Below are positions 55,270-64,000 of a stretch of 64,000 bases of DNA, one piece after another. The stretch comes from CBDCWO01 sp965223405. Its GTDB lineage: Bacteria; Bacteroidota; Bacteroidia; Chitinophagales; Saprospiraceae. How positions within the stretch are numbered: position 1 is the first letter of the stretch; every line of letters starts with the position of its first letter. A program made the position numbers and the translations under genes. The stretch lies in the NCBI GenBank assembly GCA_965223405.1, contig CBDCWO010000006.1, positions 2,046,001 through 2,110,000 on the forward strand, written 5' to 3'. The notes below the pieces were generated by a model. The model was not told where the DNA came from and did no database searches. It saw only the letters and a program-made list of their open reading frames with translations.

Positions 55270-56604
55270 TTAGTTACATCCCAATTCAATACGAGACATT
55301 TCATCATTGTTAGGGATGCAGTTGCCAGATAAGACGCTGCTGGGCAAATATCTTAATGGCTCCGGATCATAAAGACCATCTCTTAAAAAAGCTAACAAGT
55401 CGTTAACTTCTTGATCCGTAAGAGTCAAAGATTTAAATCGAGAAGATAGCATATCATCAGTTACATTCGGATTCTCTGATACCGCTTTGATTTTAAACGT
55501 TATCACATCTGCCAAAGTACTTTTTGAACTTCCATGAAAATAGGCAGCATAATCCTTTAGGTTATATAGCTGCGGAACTTTAAATTTATAATGATCTTCT
55601 TCTTTCCCGGTAAACATGCCTCGCCCTAAATTTCGAATATCATCCGGACCGGTATTTAAACCTCCTATTTCATACATATCCTTGGTTCCCAAACGATGAA
55701 ATGTCATAGAACTTAATGCAGGACTGTTATGACATGTAAAACATCGAGCTTTACCAAAGAAAAGAAGTGCTCCCTTTTTCTGACTTGCAGTCATGGCATT
55801 TTTATCCCCTTTAAGCCATTTTTGAAATGGAGCTTTATTGGCCAGCATGGTTCTCAGAAAAGCACTAATAGCAAAGCTGGAGGTCGTGGGAGAATATCTT
55901 TCCGATTCATCAAAATCCGGAAAAGCTTCATCATAATAGGCTCGGTAACCGTAATTATCAAGGACCTTGTCATTAATTTCCAAGCGGTGCAATTCAAACG
56001 CTTCAATGTTTTGGGCCTCCAGTCCTACATATCCGGTGAAATTGACTTTTGCCAAACCGGTCCAAGCATATTCCGTTCCTACATTGACTCCAGTAGCTCC
56101 AAATAAACCGCTCCACAGGCTGTTTGTACTATATCCAGAGTTTAACGGATTCATCGGTCTTGTACCTTGGGCATCTAAATCGGTTTCATCATATCCTGCC
56201 TGCATTTGTCTACCCTCACCATTTTGCCCATGTCCTATTCCTCCATCTGCTATACCCTGAATTCTTCCGGGAAGGAATCCGGAAGTCGCAATATGGCATG
56301 ATCCGCAAGAATACGTTTCACGACAACTCTCTTTAAATGGCTTCTGCGCAAGTGCTGTTTCAAAGAACAACATTTTACCTAACTTCACTTTAGCTGCAGT
56401 AACCGGATTTTGTGGATCCTGATTCGGTAAAGCCGCATAATCATCGCTCTCCGGCATAGTAAAATAGGTGTAATCACCGGAACTGGATATCTTATTTAAG
56501 GAATTAATCAATTCTTGATCCAATGTTATGGCCGTATCGTCGACTGAATCATTTTTTGCGCAGCCGATTATAACCAATAACATTAACACTGTTACTATTC
56601 TCAT
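55270..56604 (-). CDS. Di-haem cytochrome c peroxidase/MauG-like lipoprotein
   Basis: A 444-residue lipoprotein (lipobox IIGC, Cys15) of the CCP/MauG family. Two c-type haem motifs are present: CGSCH (100-104) and CFTCH (288-292). The regions VKLGKMLFFET, GTRPMNPLNS and KVPQLYNLKDYAAYFH are typical of the family. It reduces hydrogen peroxide or oxidises a partner in the periplasm. Maturation needs CcsBA, encoded in this window. ATG at 56604. Confidence 0.92.
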   Translation of the reverse strand: MRIVTVLMLLVIIGCAKNDSVDDTAITLDQELINSLNKISSSGDYTYFTMPESDDYAALPNQDPQNPVTAAKVKLGKMLFFETALAQKPFKESCRETYSCGSCHIATSGFLPGRIQGIADGGIGHGQNGEGRQMQAGYDETDLDAQGTRPMNPLNSGYSTNSLWSGLFGATGVNVGTEYAWTGLAKVNFTGYVGLEAQNIEAFELHRLEINDKVLDNYGYRAYYDEAFPDFDESERYSPTTSSFAISAFLRTMLANKAPFQKWLKGDKNAMTASQKKGALLFFGKARCFTCHNSPALSSMTFHRLGTKDMYEIGGLNTGPDDIRNLGRGMFTGKEEDHYKFKVPQLYNLKDYAAYFHGSSKSTLADVITFKIKAVSENPNVTDDMLSSRFKSLTLTDQEVNDLLAFLRDGLYDPEPLRYLPSSVLSGNCIPNNDEMSRIELGCN

Positions 56605-56778
56605 CTTGTAAAATTTAATTATTTAAGAAGAATCCTCTGGCTGGTTATCAGATTCAAAATTAAAACTGTCGACCAATAAATCAGGTGTTGTAGAACATCT
56701 CTGTTTATGTTGTAGAACACATCCAAATGTCCAAAAAATGTTACAGAGGCACCTTGTTACAGATTAATTATCAGTGGA

Positions 56779-57690
56779 TTACATGAATTGCCGTAGATAT
56801 CGGGCGCTGATTTCTAATGATTTTTTCCGGGATTCAAGATTTTTTTCGAAAGCCCGATCTTCCACCTCAACACATACAGGACCCGAGTATCCGGTATCGT
56901 AGAGATAGCTCATGAACCTGCCCCAATCGATGTCACCCATCCCTGGAATTTTGGGCGTGTGCCATTGACTAGGGGAAGCAAAAATTCCTACATCATCTAA
57001 TCGGTCTCGATCAATGCGCAGGTCTTTAGCATGAATATGAAATAACTTATCTGCAAATTCACCCAACGGTTTTAGGTAGTCCATTTGCTGTAAAACCAAA
57101 TGTGATGGATCATAGTTAAGTCCAAAATAATCACTTGGGATTTCCGCAAACATCTTTTTCCATATCTGGGGACTTATAGCCAGGTTTTTACCTCCAGGCC
57201 ATTCATCATCAGTAAAAAGCATCGGACAATTTTCTATTCCGATCTTTACATTTTCCGATTCGGCTAAAATGATAAGCGGTTCCCATATCTTAATAAAGTC
57301 AGACCAATTTTGAGCAATTGTCTTACCTGGATCTCTCCCAACAAAAGTGTTCACTCGAGTGATGTTGAGTCTCGAAGCTGCACGAATTACTCTTTTGAGG
57401 TGAAGAATGACCTTGTTGGCATGTGTCGGATCCGGATCCAATGGATTGGGGTAATATCCCAGTCCACTGATAAAAAGGCCGTGATCTGCGACGATTTTTT
57501 GAATTTTGGATACTTTTTGATCCGTAATCCCTGCCACATCTATATGGCTAACTCCTGCATACCGCCGAGTATCTTCTGCGCTTGGCCAACACATAATTTC
57601 AATACAATCATAACCGGAATTTACTGCAAAATGACAGAGGTCCTCCAGGTTTAACTCCGGTAAAATAGCACTTACAAACCCTAATTGCAT
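56779..57690 (-). CDS. Sugar phosphate isomerase/epimerase (xylose isomerase-like TIM barrel)
   Basis: A 303-residue AP-endonuclease-2-type TIM barrel. Metal-ligand blocks are GIENCP (Glu), YDPSHLVLQ (Asp/His), HIHAKDLRID (His) and VEVEDRAF (Glu). Family members interconvert sugars such as hydroxypyruvate, inosose or ketoses; the specific substrate is unreadable. The Gfo/Idh/MocA gene at 63 kb is a typical pathway partner but is not adjacent. Single gene flanked by gaps. Confidence 0.88.
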   Translation of the reverse strand: MQLGFVSAILPELNLEDLCHFAVNSGYDCIEIMCWPSAEDTRRYAGVSHIDVAGITDQKVSKIQKIVADHGLFISGLGYYPNPLDPDPTHANKVILHLKRVIRAASRLNITRVNTFVGRDPGKTIAQNWSDFIKIWEPLIILAESENVKIGIENCPMLFTDDEWPGGKNLAISPQIWKKMFAEIPSDYFGLNYDPSHLVLQQMDYLKPLGEFADKLFHIHAKDLRIDRDRLDDVGIFASPSQWHTPKIPGMGDIDWGRFMSYLYDTGYSGPVCVEVEDRAFEKNLESRKKSLEISARYLRQFM

Positions 57691-57910
57691 AAGATTATTA
57701 TTTTGTTAAGTTGATGAAGATACAAAAAGATAAAGGCTGGGATTAATTAATTAAGGCATTAATAAATATGCATTCATCTTGATAAAATTTATTCCTAGTT
57801 GCTTCCATTTCCTATCAATAGTCTATTCAAATAATTATCGGCCATGATACACGAATCATATTAATACGGTTCAATTCATTAATTTAGCATTTAAGTATCT
57901 TCAAATACGG

Positions 57911-58597
57911 ATGGTAATTCAAAGATTTTCTAGGAATGGCTTTAATTGGAAATATGCACTTGGGGAGTTATTTCTAATTGTATTAGGAATATTAATCGCT
58001 CTCAAAGTAAACAACTGGAATGAGAAAAGAATTGAAAAGAAAATTGTTCTCACATACCTAGAGCGGATCCAAGTAGATCTCACACAGGATATTGAACAAT
58101 TGAATATCCTTATTCAGTCACATCAAGACTATTATGATAATATTTCCGGTTACTTTGATTACTTCTCTGAGAGTAAAAAGTCGGTGGTTGAAGTTATAGA
58201 CAGTGCAAAAAATGTAAAATGGACGCATCTAAGATATATTCCTTATAATCAGACCTATCGTGATCTTACTTCTACCGGAAATATTGGCTTATTAAACCAA
58301 GAAATTAGAAATCTACTAACCAATTTAAAGAAAGATCAAGATCATGTTATCATTATTTTGAATAAATTTATAGATATGATAAATTCTTATGCCTACAAGA
58401 CAAATGAGAATTGGGGCATTCCAAATCACTTTTATGAGACTTTTGATTTACCAAGTCAAGAATTGTTGATTGCTGGCTTAAATTTCAATCACATGACCTT
58501 CGATCTAGTACAGAAATTAGCAGAGGTGGCCATATTCCGATATGGTCAATTGGTCAAAAAATCACAAGTTATTTTGAATAAACTAGCTGAATATTAG
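57911..58597 (+). CDS. DUF6090 family membrane-anchored protein
   Basis: A 228-residue protein with the N-terminal signature of DUF6090 proteins: a basic patch, then YALGELFLIVLGILIALKVNNWNEKR (TM helix about 17-36). The rest is helical (about 40-228), with acidic and amphipathic helices, probably extracytoplasmic. DUF6090 proteins are abundant in Bacteroidota and have no known function. ATG at 57911; a candidate promoter was not identified. Confidence 0.85.
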   Translation: MVIQRFSRNGFNWKYALGELFLIVLGILIALKVNNWNEKRIEKKIVLTYLERIQVDLTQDIEQLNILIQSHQDYYDNISGYFDYFSESKKSVVEVIDSAKNVKWTHLRYIPYNQTYRDLTSTGNIGLLNQEIRNLLTNLKKDQDHVIIILNKFIDMINSYAYKTNENWGIPNHFYETFDLPSQELLIAGLNFNHMTFDLVQKLAEVAIFRYGQLVKKSQVILNKLAEY

Positions 58598-58746
58598 TGC
58601 TTTTGAAATTTATGTTTTGGTTAAGTAAAAAGATGGCATTTTAGACCTATTTCTGTTTCTTCTTATTGTACTGTATTGTGCTTACCATGGACCATCTTAT
58701 TCGTTTGTAGTATTAAATTCTATTAAATTTTGCGGATTCTAAATTA

Positions 58747-60348
58747 TTATCCCCTGAAAACAGCAGGTTTAGGTCTTTCAGGTGTTGGTATTTCATTGAG
58801 AATGGAGACAATTTGCCATTTGCCATTTTTCTTAATCATATGAAAACTATCGACGCCTTCGCGAGGTGCTTTGCTCACTCCTGGAATATACGATGTATAG
58901 AGTACTAAGATATGAGCAATATCACCGAAAACCATGGTTTTCATTTTTATAATTTTTTCTTCAAATCCAGTGGATTCTACTTTGGAGTTATGAATGAAAT
59001 TAACAAAATCCAATATCCAGCCGTCCAAAGACAAGGTTGCCGTTTCGGTTTTACTCATACGCATTACCACGGTGGCTTCCTTGATAAACAAGGTCCGGAT
59101 ATGGTCCCAATCTGGTGTATTTCCAGCCGGGAAAGTCACTTGGTTGTACAGATGGCGAACCAATGTTTCAGGGTGGTCAAATGGTGACTCTTCCCGTGAC
59201 TGAATCACATAATCCTTAATGGTTGGAATCAATTGGAAAAGCTTCCGGAACAGACTAAGGTTCTTCGCATTTGTAGTGTTTACTTGAAAAGCTATGGCAA
59301 ATTGATATTCTGGATAATACAGCATGTTGGTTAGATAACCAGGAAAAAACCCACTGTGCCCGTACGACATACCGACAGGGGTCTCTTTTATATGAACACC
59401 CAATCCCCACTTTCCTCCCAGACCCTTAGCTTCAATCCCCTGTAAAAAATCTCCCATCAGGGTTTGACTAAATACTTTGTTCTCATAAATTAATTTTCCA
59501 GCTTGAGCCAGGTCTACCGTATTCATGACAAAACCACCTCCTGCCCATTCAAACTGAACATTGTATTTATAGGTTTCATTTTCTACCACTTTACCCGGAT
59601 AGAACGGATCATCTTCTTTGTTATATCCAATAGCTATTCCAGGAATTTTGCGGTCTACCTGCGGAGAAATCCGATCCAGGTTAAATGGATTCAGAATATT
59701 ATTTTCCACAAAATCGTACATCGTAGTCTTACTAACCAATTCCAATATCATCGCCAATAAGATGTAATTGGTGTCGGAATAAGCAAAATCCTCACCTGCC
59801 GCAAACTCAGGTTCTTTATCAAAAACATAGTTGAGTAAATCTTTGGGATTCCAAATCCGGTCTGCATCCAGATGTACCTCCTTTTGGAAATCCGGATCGA
59901 ATACATAGCGGGATATTCCGGTCGAATGCTGCATCAGGTTACGAATGGTTATCTGATCATGATTCTGAATCCGATCAAACCAATCCAGATCCCCCAAATA
60001 TTTTTCAATTTTGTCATCTAATTTTAGTTTGCCACTTTCTACTAACTGCATAATTGCCGCTGAAACAAATATTTTCCCACTGCTCCCTCCTAGCATGCGG
60101 TGATCGGGATTCATTTTAATTTTGTTCTCCATATCAGAATAACCAACGGCAAAGCCATATTGCCGACCATCAGGCAACGCGATTCCTATCGTTGCCCCTC
60201 CGAAATCTGTTTCCTCGTCATACAGGCTATCTAGTTTTGCTTTAATTCTACTTTTAAAATCCTGAATTTCAATTTTGTGAGGTGGAATAGAAATGCTGGA
60301 AAGAGAGACCAGGGATATAACGACAATAATTAAGATTCGTAGTTTCAT
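58747..60348 (-). CDS. Class C beta-lactamase-type serine hydrolase with C-terminal NTF2-like domain
   Basis: A 533-residue exported protein (signal peptide about 1-20). The beta-lactamase class C/esterase domain (about 30-390) carries the SxxK motif (GSSGK, Ser89-Lys92), a YSD in place of the usual YxN (AYSDTNY), and the third motif YGHSG. The last 115 residues (about 415-525) resemble a SnoaL/NTF2-like domain (TVVMRMSKTETATLSLDGW; KNGKWQIVSI). It is likely a D-amino-acid peptidase or esterase, not a true beta-lactamase. Confidence 0.85.
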   Translation of the reverse strand: MKLRILIIVVISLVSLSSISIPPHKIEIQDFKSRIKAKLDSLYDEETDFGGATIGIALPDGRQYGFAVGYSDMENKIKMNPDHRMLGGSSGKIFVSAAIMQLVESGKLKLDDKIEKYLGDLDWFDRIQNHDQITIRNLMQHSTGISRYVFDPDFQKEVHLDADRIWNPKDLLNYVFDKEPEFAAGEDFAYSDTNYILLAMILELVSKTTMYDFVENNILNPFNLDRISPQVDRKIPGIAIGYNKEDDPFYPGKVVENETYKYNVQFEWAGGGFVMNTVDLAQAGKLIYENKVFSQTLMGDFLQGIEAKGLGGKWGLGVHIKETPVGMSYGHSGFFPGYLTNMLYYPEYQFAIAFQVNTTNAKNLSLFRKLFQLIPTIKDYVIQSREESPFDHPETLVRHLYNQVTFPAGNTPDWDHIRTLFIKEATVVMRMSKTETATLSLDGWILDFVNFIHNSKVESTGFEEKIIKMKTMVFGDIAHILVLYTSYIPGVSKAPREGVDSFHMIKKNGKWQIVSILNEIPTPERPKPAVFRG

Positions 60349-60479
60349 TTCAGTTCAGATTTATGTATTTTAGTCATTGGTGAAGATAAGCCATTGGCGT
60401 AAAACATCTAGGTAAAGATTACTTATTTTTTGTATGTAAATCGTCCAAATAGGTAATCAGAAAATTAATTTTTTCAAAA

Positions 60480-61436
60480 ATGCACTTGCCAAGCATCCGT
60501 ATATTGGCCACAATCGGTATCGTTCTGGTTCTTGATAGTCCGATGCAAAGTCAGAACTACTTTAACCAGGATACAGAATGGTTGACCTTTGCCTTTGATG
60601 GATTAGGTAATGGCCGTAGTTTTGCTTTAGTCACATTTCAGGAAGAAAGAATAATCAAAAATAAACTCTGCCTGGTTTATCAATCCAATAATTACCGGGT
60701 AAATTTAGCCAATGATACTATTTACAGCACAAATAGGGATGTGCTTTTGTTGCATGAAGACCATGATAAAGTCTATATTTTTGAAGAAGATACATTCCGT
60801 CTGATCTATGATTATGGATTGGAAGTTGGAGATACCATGTCTGTCATATTGAACTGTTTTGGTGCAGATTCTATTTTAAATTTCGAGTTGGATAGCGTAG
60901 CCCTATTTTCGGATGATGAGCACAGCCCATTTATTCACTATTTCAGCACCTCAGATTTGAAGCAGGATCTTAGTCCTTTTGGGGTTCTGGACAGTGTAAT
61001 CCAAGTAGTACCGGGAATGGGAATATTTACACGGGGAAATTTTTCAATTGATCCTTTCTATTTTTCTCATTGTTCTACCGATCCACCCGATTTATCCCTA
61101 TTATGCTTTGATAATGGCGTTTTTAGCTTCGAACAAACTATCAAAGTATGGAGTTTCGATTATTCCTGTCAGGAAAATCTAAAGATTTTACCCATAAATA
61201 ATATTGATAATCCGCTACCTATCTTGATTTTTCCGAATCCAGGTTCTGATTTATTGTTCGTTACCTTACCTAGGGAAGTGGATGTTAAAGAAATAGGTGT
61301 ATATAATTCTAGCGGCTCACAAGTCCTATCCCAATATACCCTGCCGATTATAATCACTAATTTGGTCTCCGGAGCCTATTTGTTACGTATAATTACCAAT
61401 CGGGGAATTCTATCAAAAAGGTTCTTAAAAATGTGA
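60480..61436 (+). CDS. Secreted protein with T9SS sorting domain
   Basis: A 318-residue protein. Signal peptide about 1-24. The mid-part is a beta-rich domain of unknown family (residues 25-240). The C-terminus is a T9SS type A sorting domain (about 245-318): LIFPNPGSDLLFV, IGVYNSSGSQVL, then LVSGAYLLRII and a basic end. A transposase remnant begins immediately at its stop codon (61434-61436), suggesting insertion or rearrangement just past the gene. Confidence 0.8.
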   Translation: MHLPSIRILATIGIVLVLDSPMQSQNYFNQDTEWLTFAFDGLGNGRSFALVTFQEERIIKNKLCLVYQSNNYRVNLANDTIYSTNRDVLLLHEDHDKVYIFEEDTFRLIYDYGLEVGDTMSVILNCFGADSILNFELDSVALFSDDEHSPFIHYFSTSDLKQDLSPFGVLDSVIQVVPGMGIFTRGNFSIDPFYFSHCSTDPPDLSLLCFDNGVFSFEQTIKVWSFDYSCQENLKILPINNIDNPLPILIFPNPGSDLLFVTLPREVDVKEIGVYNSSGSQVLSQYTLPIIITNLVSGAYLLRIITNRGILSKRFLKM

Positions 61437-61825
61437 ATTCTTACACTGCAAGGCTTAATAGTGGGCCGGGAGATGAGTTTTTTCCAAAATTAGAAAGGCA
61501 CTTAGTCGATTATGGCAATAAAATAATATTAGGAGACGGAGCTACATGGATATGGAACTGGGCAGAGGATAACTTTCCGGGGGCACTGCAAATTTTAGAT
61601 TTTTACCATGCAAAAGAAAAACTTGTGATCTATGCTGGTCATTATTTTAAAGATCAACATAAAAAAAATGAATGGACTAAATTACAAGTTGATCGATTAC
61701 TGGATAATAAACTGAATCAGGTTATTTCCGAACTACAGAAAATGAAACCCAAAAGCAACATAGCCAAAGAATGGAAAGAAAGCGGAGCTTGGCATATTGT
61801 GAAAAAAATTATTAATGCCGCTTAA
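61433..61825 (+). pseudogene. ISKra4-family transposase remnant
   Basis: A 130-codon fragment with the ISKra4/UPF0236 transposase core: LGDGATWIWNWAEDNFPG and QILDFYHAKEKLVIYAGHYF. Its C-terminal part is cut at INAA, and the N-terminal half of the roughly 400-residue transposase is absent. The GTG at 61433 is an artefact of the junction with the T9SS gene. No inverted repeats are visible around it. The 242 bp that follow carry no gene. Confidence 0.8.
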
Positions 61826-62067
61826 AAGTGCAAATTGTTATGTACACGTCATTCTCTGGGATAAATACACGGTACTCGTCTTATTTTTTACTTAACATGG
61901 TTATAATTACTAATCTCAGATTTAATTTATTTGATCCGGGAATTTAGCTATATTCTAAACAAAATGTCCTATCTTAAAATGCACTTTGTTTCGAAATTTA
62001 AATATTAAGGCCAAAGTTTAAGTACTTTTTTGAATTAATTTAATAACCACATATAAACCATTGCACC

Positions 62068-63006
62068 ATGAAGAAAGTAGGCATCATCGGAGGTTCAGGA
62101 TTCATTGGTAGTTACAATACCAAAAAAATTTTGGATGAAGGATACCAGGTAAAAGTTTCGGCTACCGACATTTCCAAGAAAGAAAAATACGAACATTTAA
62201 AACAATTACCGAATGCACAGAATTTAGAAATTGTTCCCTTAAATGTGGAAAACAAATCACAATTGGAAGATTTCCTGCATGGATGTAATATTGTTGTCCA
62301 TGGCGGCACTCCTTTTCAACTAGATGTTAAAGATCCAAAAACAGAATTATTCGACCCAACTATTAACGGGACCAATAATTTTCTTGAGGCGGTGCAAAAT
62401 ACATCAGGCATTGAGAAAGTAGTTTTCATTGCCTCAGTTGCCGCTTTTAACACTAATTTTCCGCTTCTCCCTGGTGGGAAAGGGAAAGATGATCAAGTTA
62501 GTGAGGATGATCCACCTTTTATGAGCGAAGAAGGTCATCCATATGCTCAGGCTAAATTTATTGCAAACCAAACTGTGGAAAAATTCTTATCGGATAATCC
62601 AAGTTTAGGCTATGAAATTACAACTATTTCTCCAGTTGCGGTGATGGGAAAAGCACTTTCTGCAAGAGAGGACTCAACCTCGATGGGCTTGCAGTTTTTA
62701 TTTAAAAATAAGATAGCCCCGAATCCATTCATTCAGATGTTTTATGATAATGATATCGAATTCGCTTTAGTCGATGTTGAGGATGTTGCCGAAAGTGTGT
62801 TTAAGGCGGCTACAACTAATGGAATTCATGGTAAAAATTACCTTGTGACGAGTGAAAGTTATAAAGTATCGGATATCAATTTAATGCTTAACCACAAACC
62901 TCCTGTAAATCAACCCAGGACTGTTTACACTAATAATCTGGCTAAACAAGATTTGGGAATCGATTTCAAACCGGCGCAGATACCTTTAAACCAGTTTTCA
63001 GAATAG
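62068..63006 (+). CDS. NAD-dependent epimerase/dehydratase (extended SDR)
   Basis: A 312-residue extended short-chain dehydrogenase. Rossmann motif GGSGFIGS (8-15), the active-site YxxxK as Tyr159-Lys163 (HPYAQAKF), Ser/Ala at IASVAAF, and a substrate region typical of dihydroflavonol-4-reductase/cinnamoyl-CoA-type enzymes (VEDVAESVFKA). The substrate is unknown. ATG at 62068. The AAAAxx start region carries no obvious Shine-Dalgarno. Confidence 0.9.
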   Translation: MKKVGIIGGSGFIGSYNTKKILDEGYQVKVSATDISKKEKYEHLKQLPNAQNLEIVPLNVENKSQLEDFLHGCNIVVHGGTPFQLDVKDPKTELFDPTINGTNNFLEAVQNTSGIEKVVFIASVAAFNTNFPLLPGGKGKDDQVSEDDPPFMSEEGHPYAQAKFIANQTVEKFLSDNPSLGYEITTISPVAVMGKALSAREDSTSMGLQFLFKNKIAPNPFIQMFYDNDIEFALVDVEDVAESVFKAATTNGIHGKNYLVTSESYKVSDINLMLNHKPPVNQPRTVYTNNLAKQDLGIDFKPAQIPLNQFSE

Positions 63007-63224
63007 GTATTAAGTTCTTTGACCGGGATTTATATTATTGGTTTTCTAATCCGGATAACAGTTTTCGAAAGATTCACTGGAAATCCATCCAATTTGCACA
63101 AATACTAAAGTTCTTTCACTCGTCAAGTTGAACAATAAGATTTAATTACTTCATACCTAGAGTTGATTAAAAATTCAAGGAGGTTGATTATATTGGCAAT
63201 TTGCGCGTAAACAATATCAAAAAC

Positions 63225-64000
63225 ATGAAAAAAACGAGAAGAAGAACGTTTATCAAAAATGCTGGATTAGCTGCCGGTTCAATAGCCATAAGCACCCAGA
63301 CTGTTTCGGCCAAAAGTTATCAACGTATATTGGGAGCCAATGAGCGTATAGGAACCGCCATCATGGGCTGCTACCGACGCTTCGGAGGTTTAGCTCAACC
63401 ATTATCTAATCTCGAGACCGCTGATATTACCTATGTATGTGATGTAGATATCCGCAGACAAAATGAAGCTCTCGAGAAAGTAAAAAAATGGTCCGGTTCG
63501 ATGCCCAAAGGTGAAAAAGATTTTCGTAACATTCTTGAGGATAAAGAGGTTGACGCTCTTTTTGTAGCGTGTCCTGATCATTGGCATGCTCCTGCCGCCT
63601 GGATCGCCATGCAGGCTGGAAAAAATGTGTATGTAGAAAAGCCCTGTAGTCACAACCCCTATGAAAGCACGCTTTTGGTAGCTCTGCAAAAGAAATATGG
63701 GAAAGTGGTTCAAATGGGCAATCAACAAAGATCATCTCTGGCCTCCCAAGAAATCATCAAAGAAATACACAATGGCATAATCGGTCATGCTTATATGGCC
63801 AAGGCATTTTATTCTAATCAGCGGGATCGGGTTCCTGCCGCACAAAAAGTACCGGTACCTGATTATCTGGACTGGAAATTATTTCAAGGTCCTGCTCCAA
63901 GAACCGATTTTATCGATATTGCCGGAGATTACAATTGGCATTGGTTTTGGCGTTGGGGTACCGGAGAAACCGGTAACAATGCCACTCATGAATTAGATAT
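63225..64000 (+). CDS. Tat-exported Gfo/Idh/MocA family oxidoreductase, 3' end outside window
   Basis: An ORF from ATG 63225 runs open to the window end (258 codons visible). A Tat signal opens it: KKTRRRTFIKNAGLAAGS. The N-terminal Rossmann domain follows (RIGTAIMGCYRRFGGLA; YVCDVDIRRQNEALE), then the conserved catalytic-region motif VEKPCSHN and the GNQQRSS block, as in exported Gfo/Idh/MocA oxidoreductases of Bacteroidota and Planctomycetes. Such enzymes act on sugars or glycosides in the periplasm with NAD(P) or an internal cofactor. Partial. Confidence 0.9.
   Translation, partial: MKKTRRRTFIKNAGLAAGSIAISTQTVSAKSYQRILGANERIGTAIMGCYRRFGGLAQPLSNLETADITYVCDVDIRRQNEALEKVKKWSGSMPKGEKDFRNILEDKEVDALFVACPDHWHAPAAWIAMQAGKNVYVEKPCSHNPYESTLLVALQKKYGKVVQMGNQQRSSLASQEIIKEIHNGIIGHAYMAKAFYSNQRDRVPAAQKVPVPDYLDWKLFQGPAPRTDFIDIAGDYNWHWFWRWGTGETGNNATHELD

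Noticed and set aside
1..64000. tRNA, rRNA, CRISPR arrays and known riboswitches
   Set aside because: No cloverleaf with a T-loop consensus, no regularly spaced repeats, and no recognisable TPP, cobalamin, SAM or glycine motifs were found by reading; a covariance search would be decisive.

Overview
The window looks like a chromosomal stretch of a Bacteroidota bacterium, most likely Saprospiria or a close relative (inference). The signs are: type IX secretion (T9SS) C-terminal sorting domains on two secreted proteins, an IPTL-CTERM exosortase-type signal on a third, candidate promoters with the Bacteroidota -7 box TAnnTTTG, a fused CcsBA cytochrome c maturation protein, a DUF6090 protein, 6-bladed beta-propeller lipoproteins, moderate to low GC, and many TTG/GTG starts without clear Shine-Dalgarno sequences. 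I see no rRNA, tRNA or CRISPR array.

Layout. 1-2.2 kb: 3' part of a GH116 glycosidase. 2.2-5 kb: a COG0523 GTPase, then an ECF sigma factor overlapping a membrane protein that joins an anti-sigma-like N-terminus to a ChaN-like domain with a CxxCH motif. 5.2-6.9 kb: an orphan small ORF and an IPTL-CTERM protein, followed by hairpins. 6.9-13 kb: YgjP-like peptidase, SerC, a K+ channel, OsmC, a GH9 cellulase and MscS. 13-18.2 kb: CcsBA preceded by an unannotated 36-residue membrane microprotein, a structured intergenic region, and GdhA. 18.3-25.2 kb: a seven-gene TetR-TolC-HlyD-ABC-ABC-permease-permease efflux operon with putative operator copies at its promoter and at the tetR/tolC junction. 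25.2-31 kb: an esterase, a CDF transporter, and a second sigma/anti-sigma-like locus in which the membrane partner ends in a thioredoxin fold lacking CxxC, followed by a NAGPA-type protein. 31-43.2 kb: beta-propeller lipoprotein, sulfatase, OmpA-family protein, an ALDH7-dgt-yjbQ operon, a T9SS PQQ-propeller protein, RluE-type pseudouridine synthase and a TMTC-like membrane TPR protein.

43.2-47.5 kb is accessory in character: AraC regulator, AhpD-like protein, a broken lipoprotein gene, an intact lipoprotein gene and a complete IS982-family element with a 6-bp target duplication. 47.5-54.8 kb: 3-hydroxyacyl-CoA dehydrogenase, LMW phosphatase, a membrane-spanning LuxR regulator with a secreted Asn/Ser-rich partner, a membrane AraC regulator, and feoAB behind a DtxR-like palindrome. 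54.8-55.3 kb carries two copies of a palindromic MITE-like repeat. 55.3-64 kb: di-haem peroxidase, sugar isomerase, DUF6090 protein, serine hydrolase, a T9SS protein abutting an ISKra4 transposase remnant, an SDR epimerase and the 5' part of a Tat-exported Gfo/Idh/MocA oxidoreductase.

The most unusual biology is the pair of ECF sigma loci whose cognate membrane proteins replace a plain anti-sigma ectodomain with an enzyme-like fold (ChaN/haem-type in one, degenerate thioredoxin in the other). They suggest surface-sensing switches built from recycled enzyme folds. All functions are assigned by reading translated sequence; no database search was possible.
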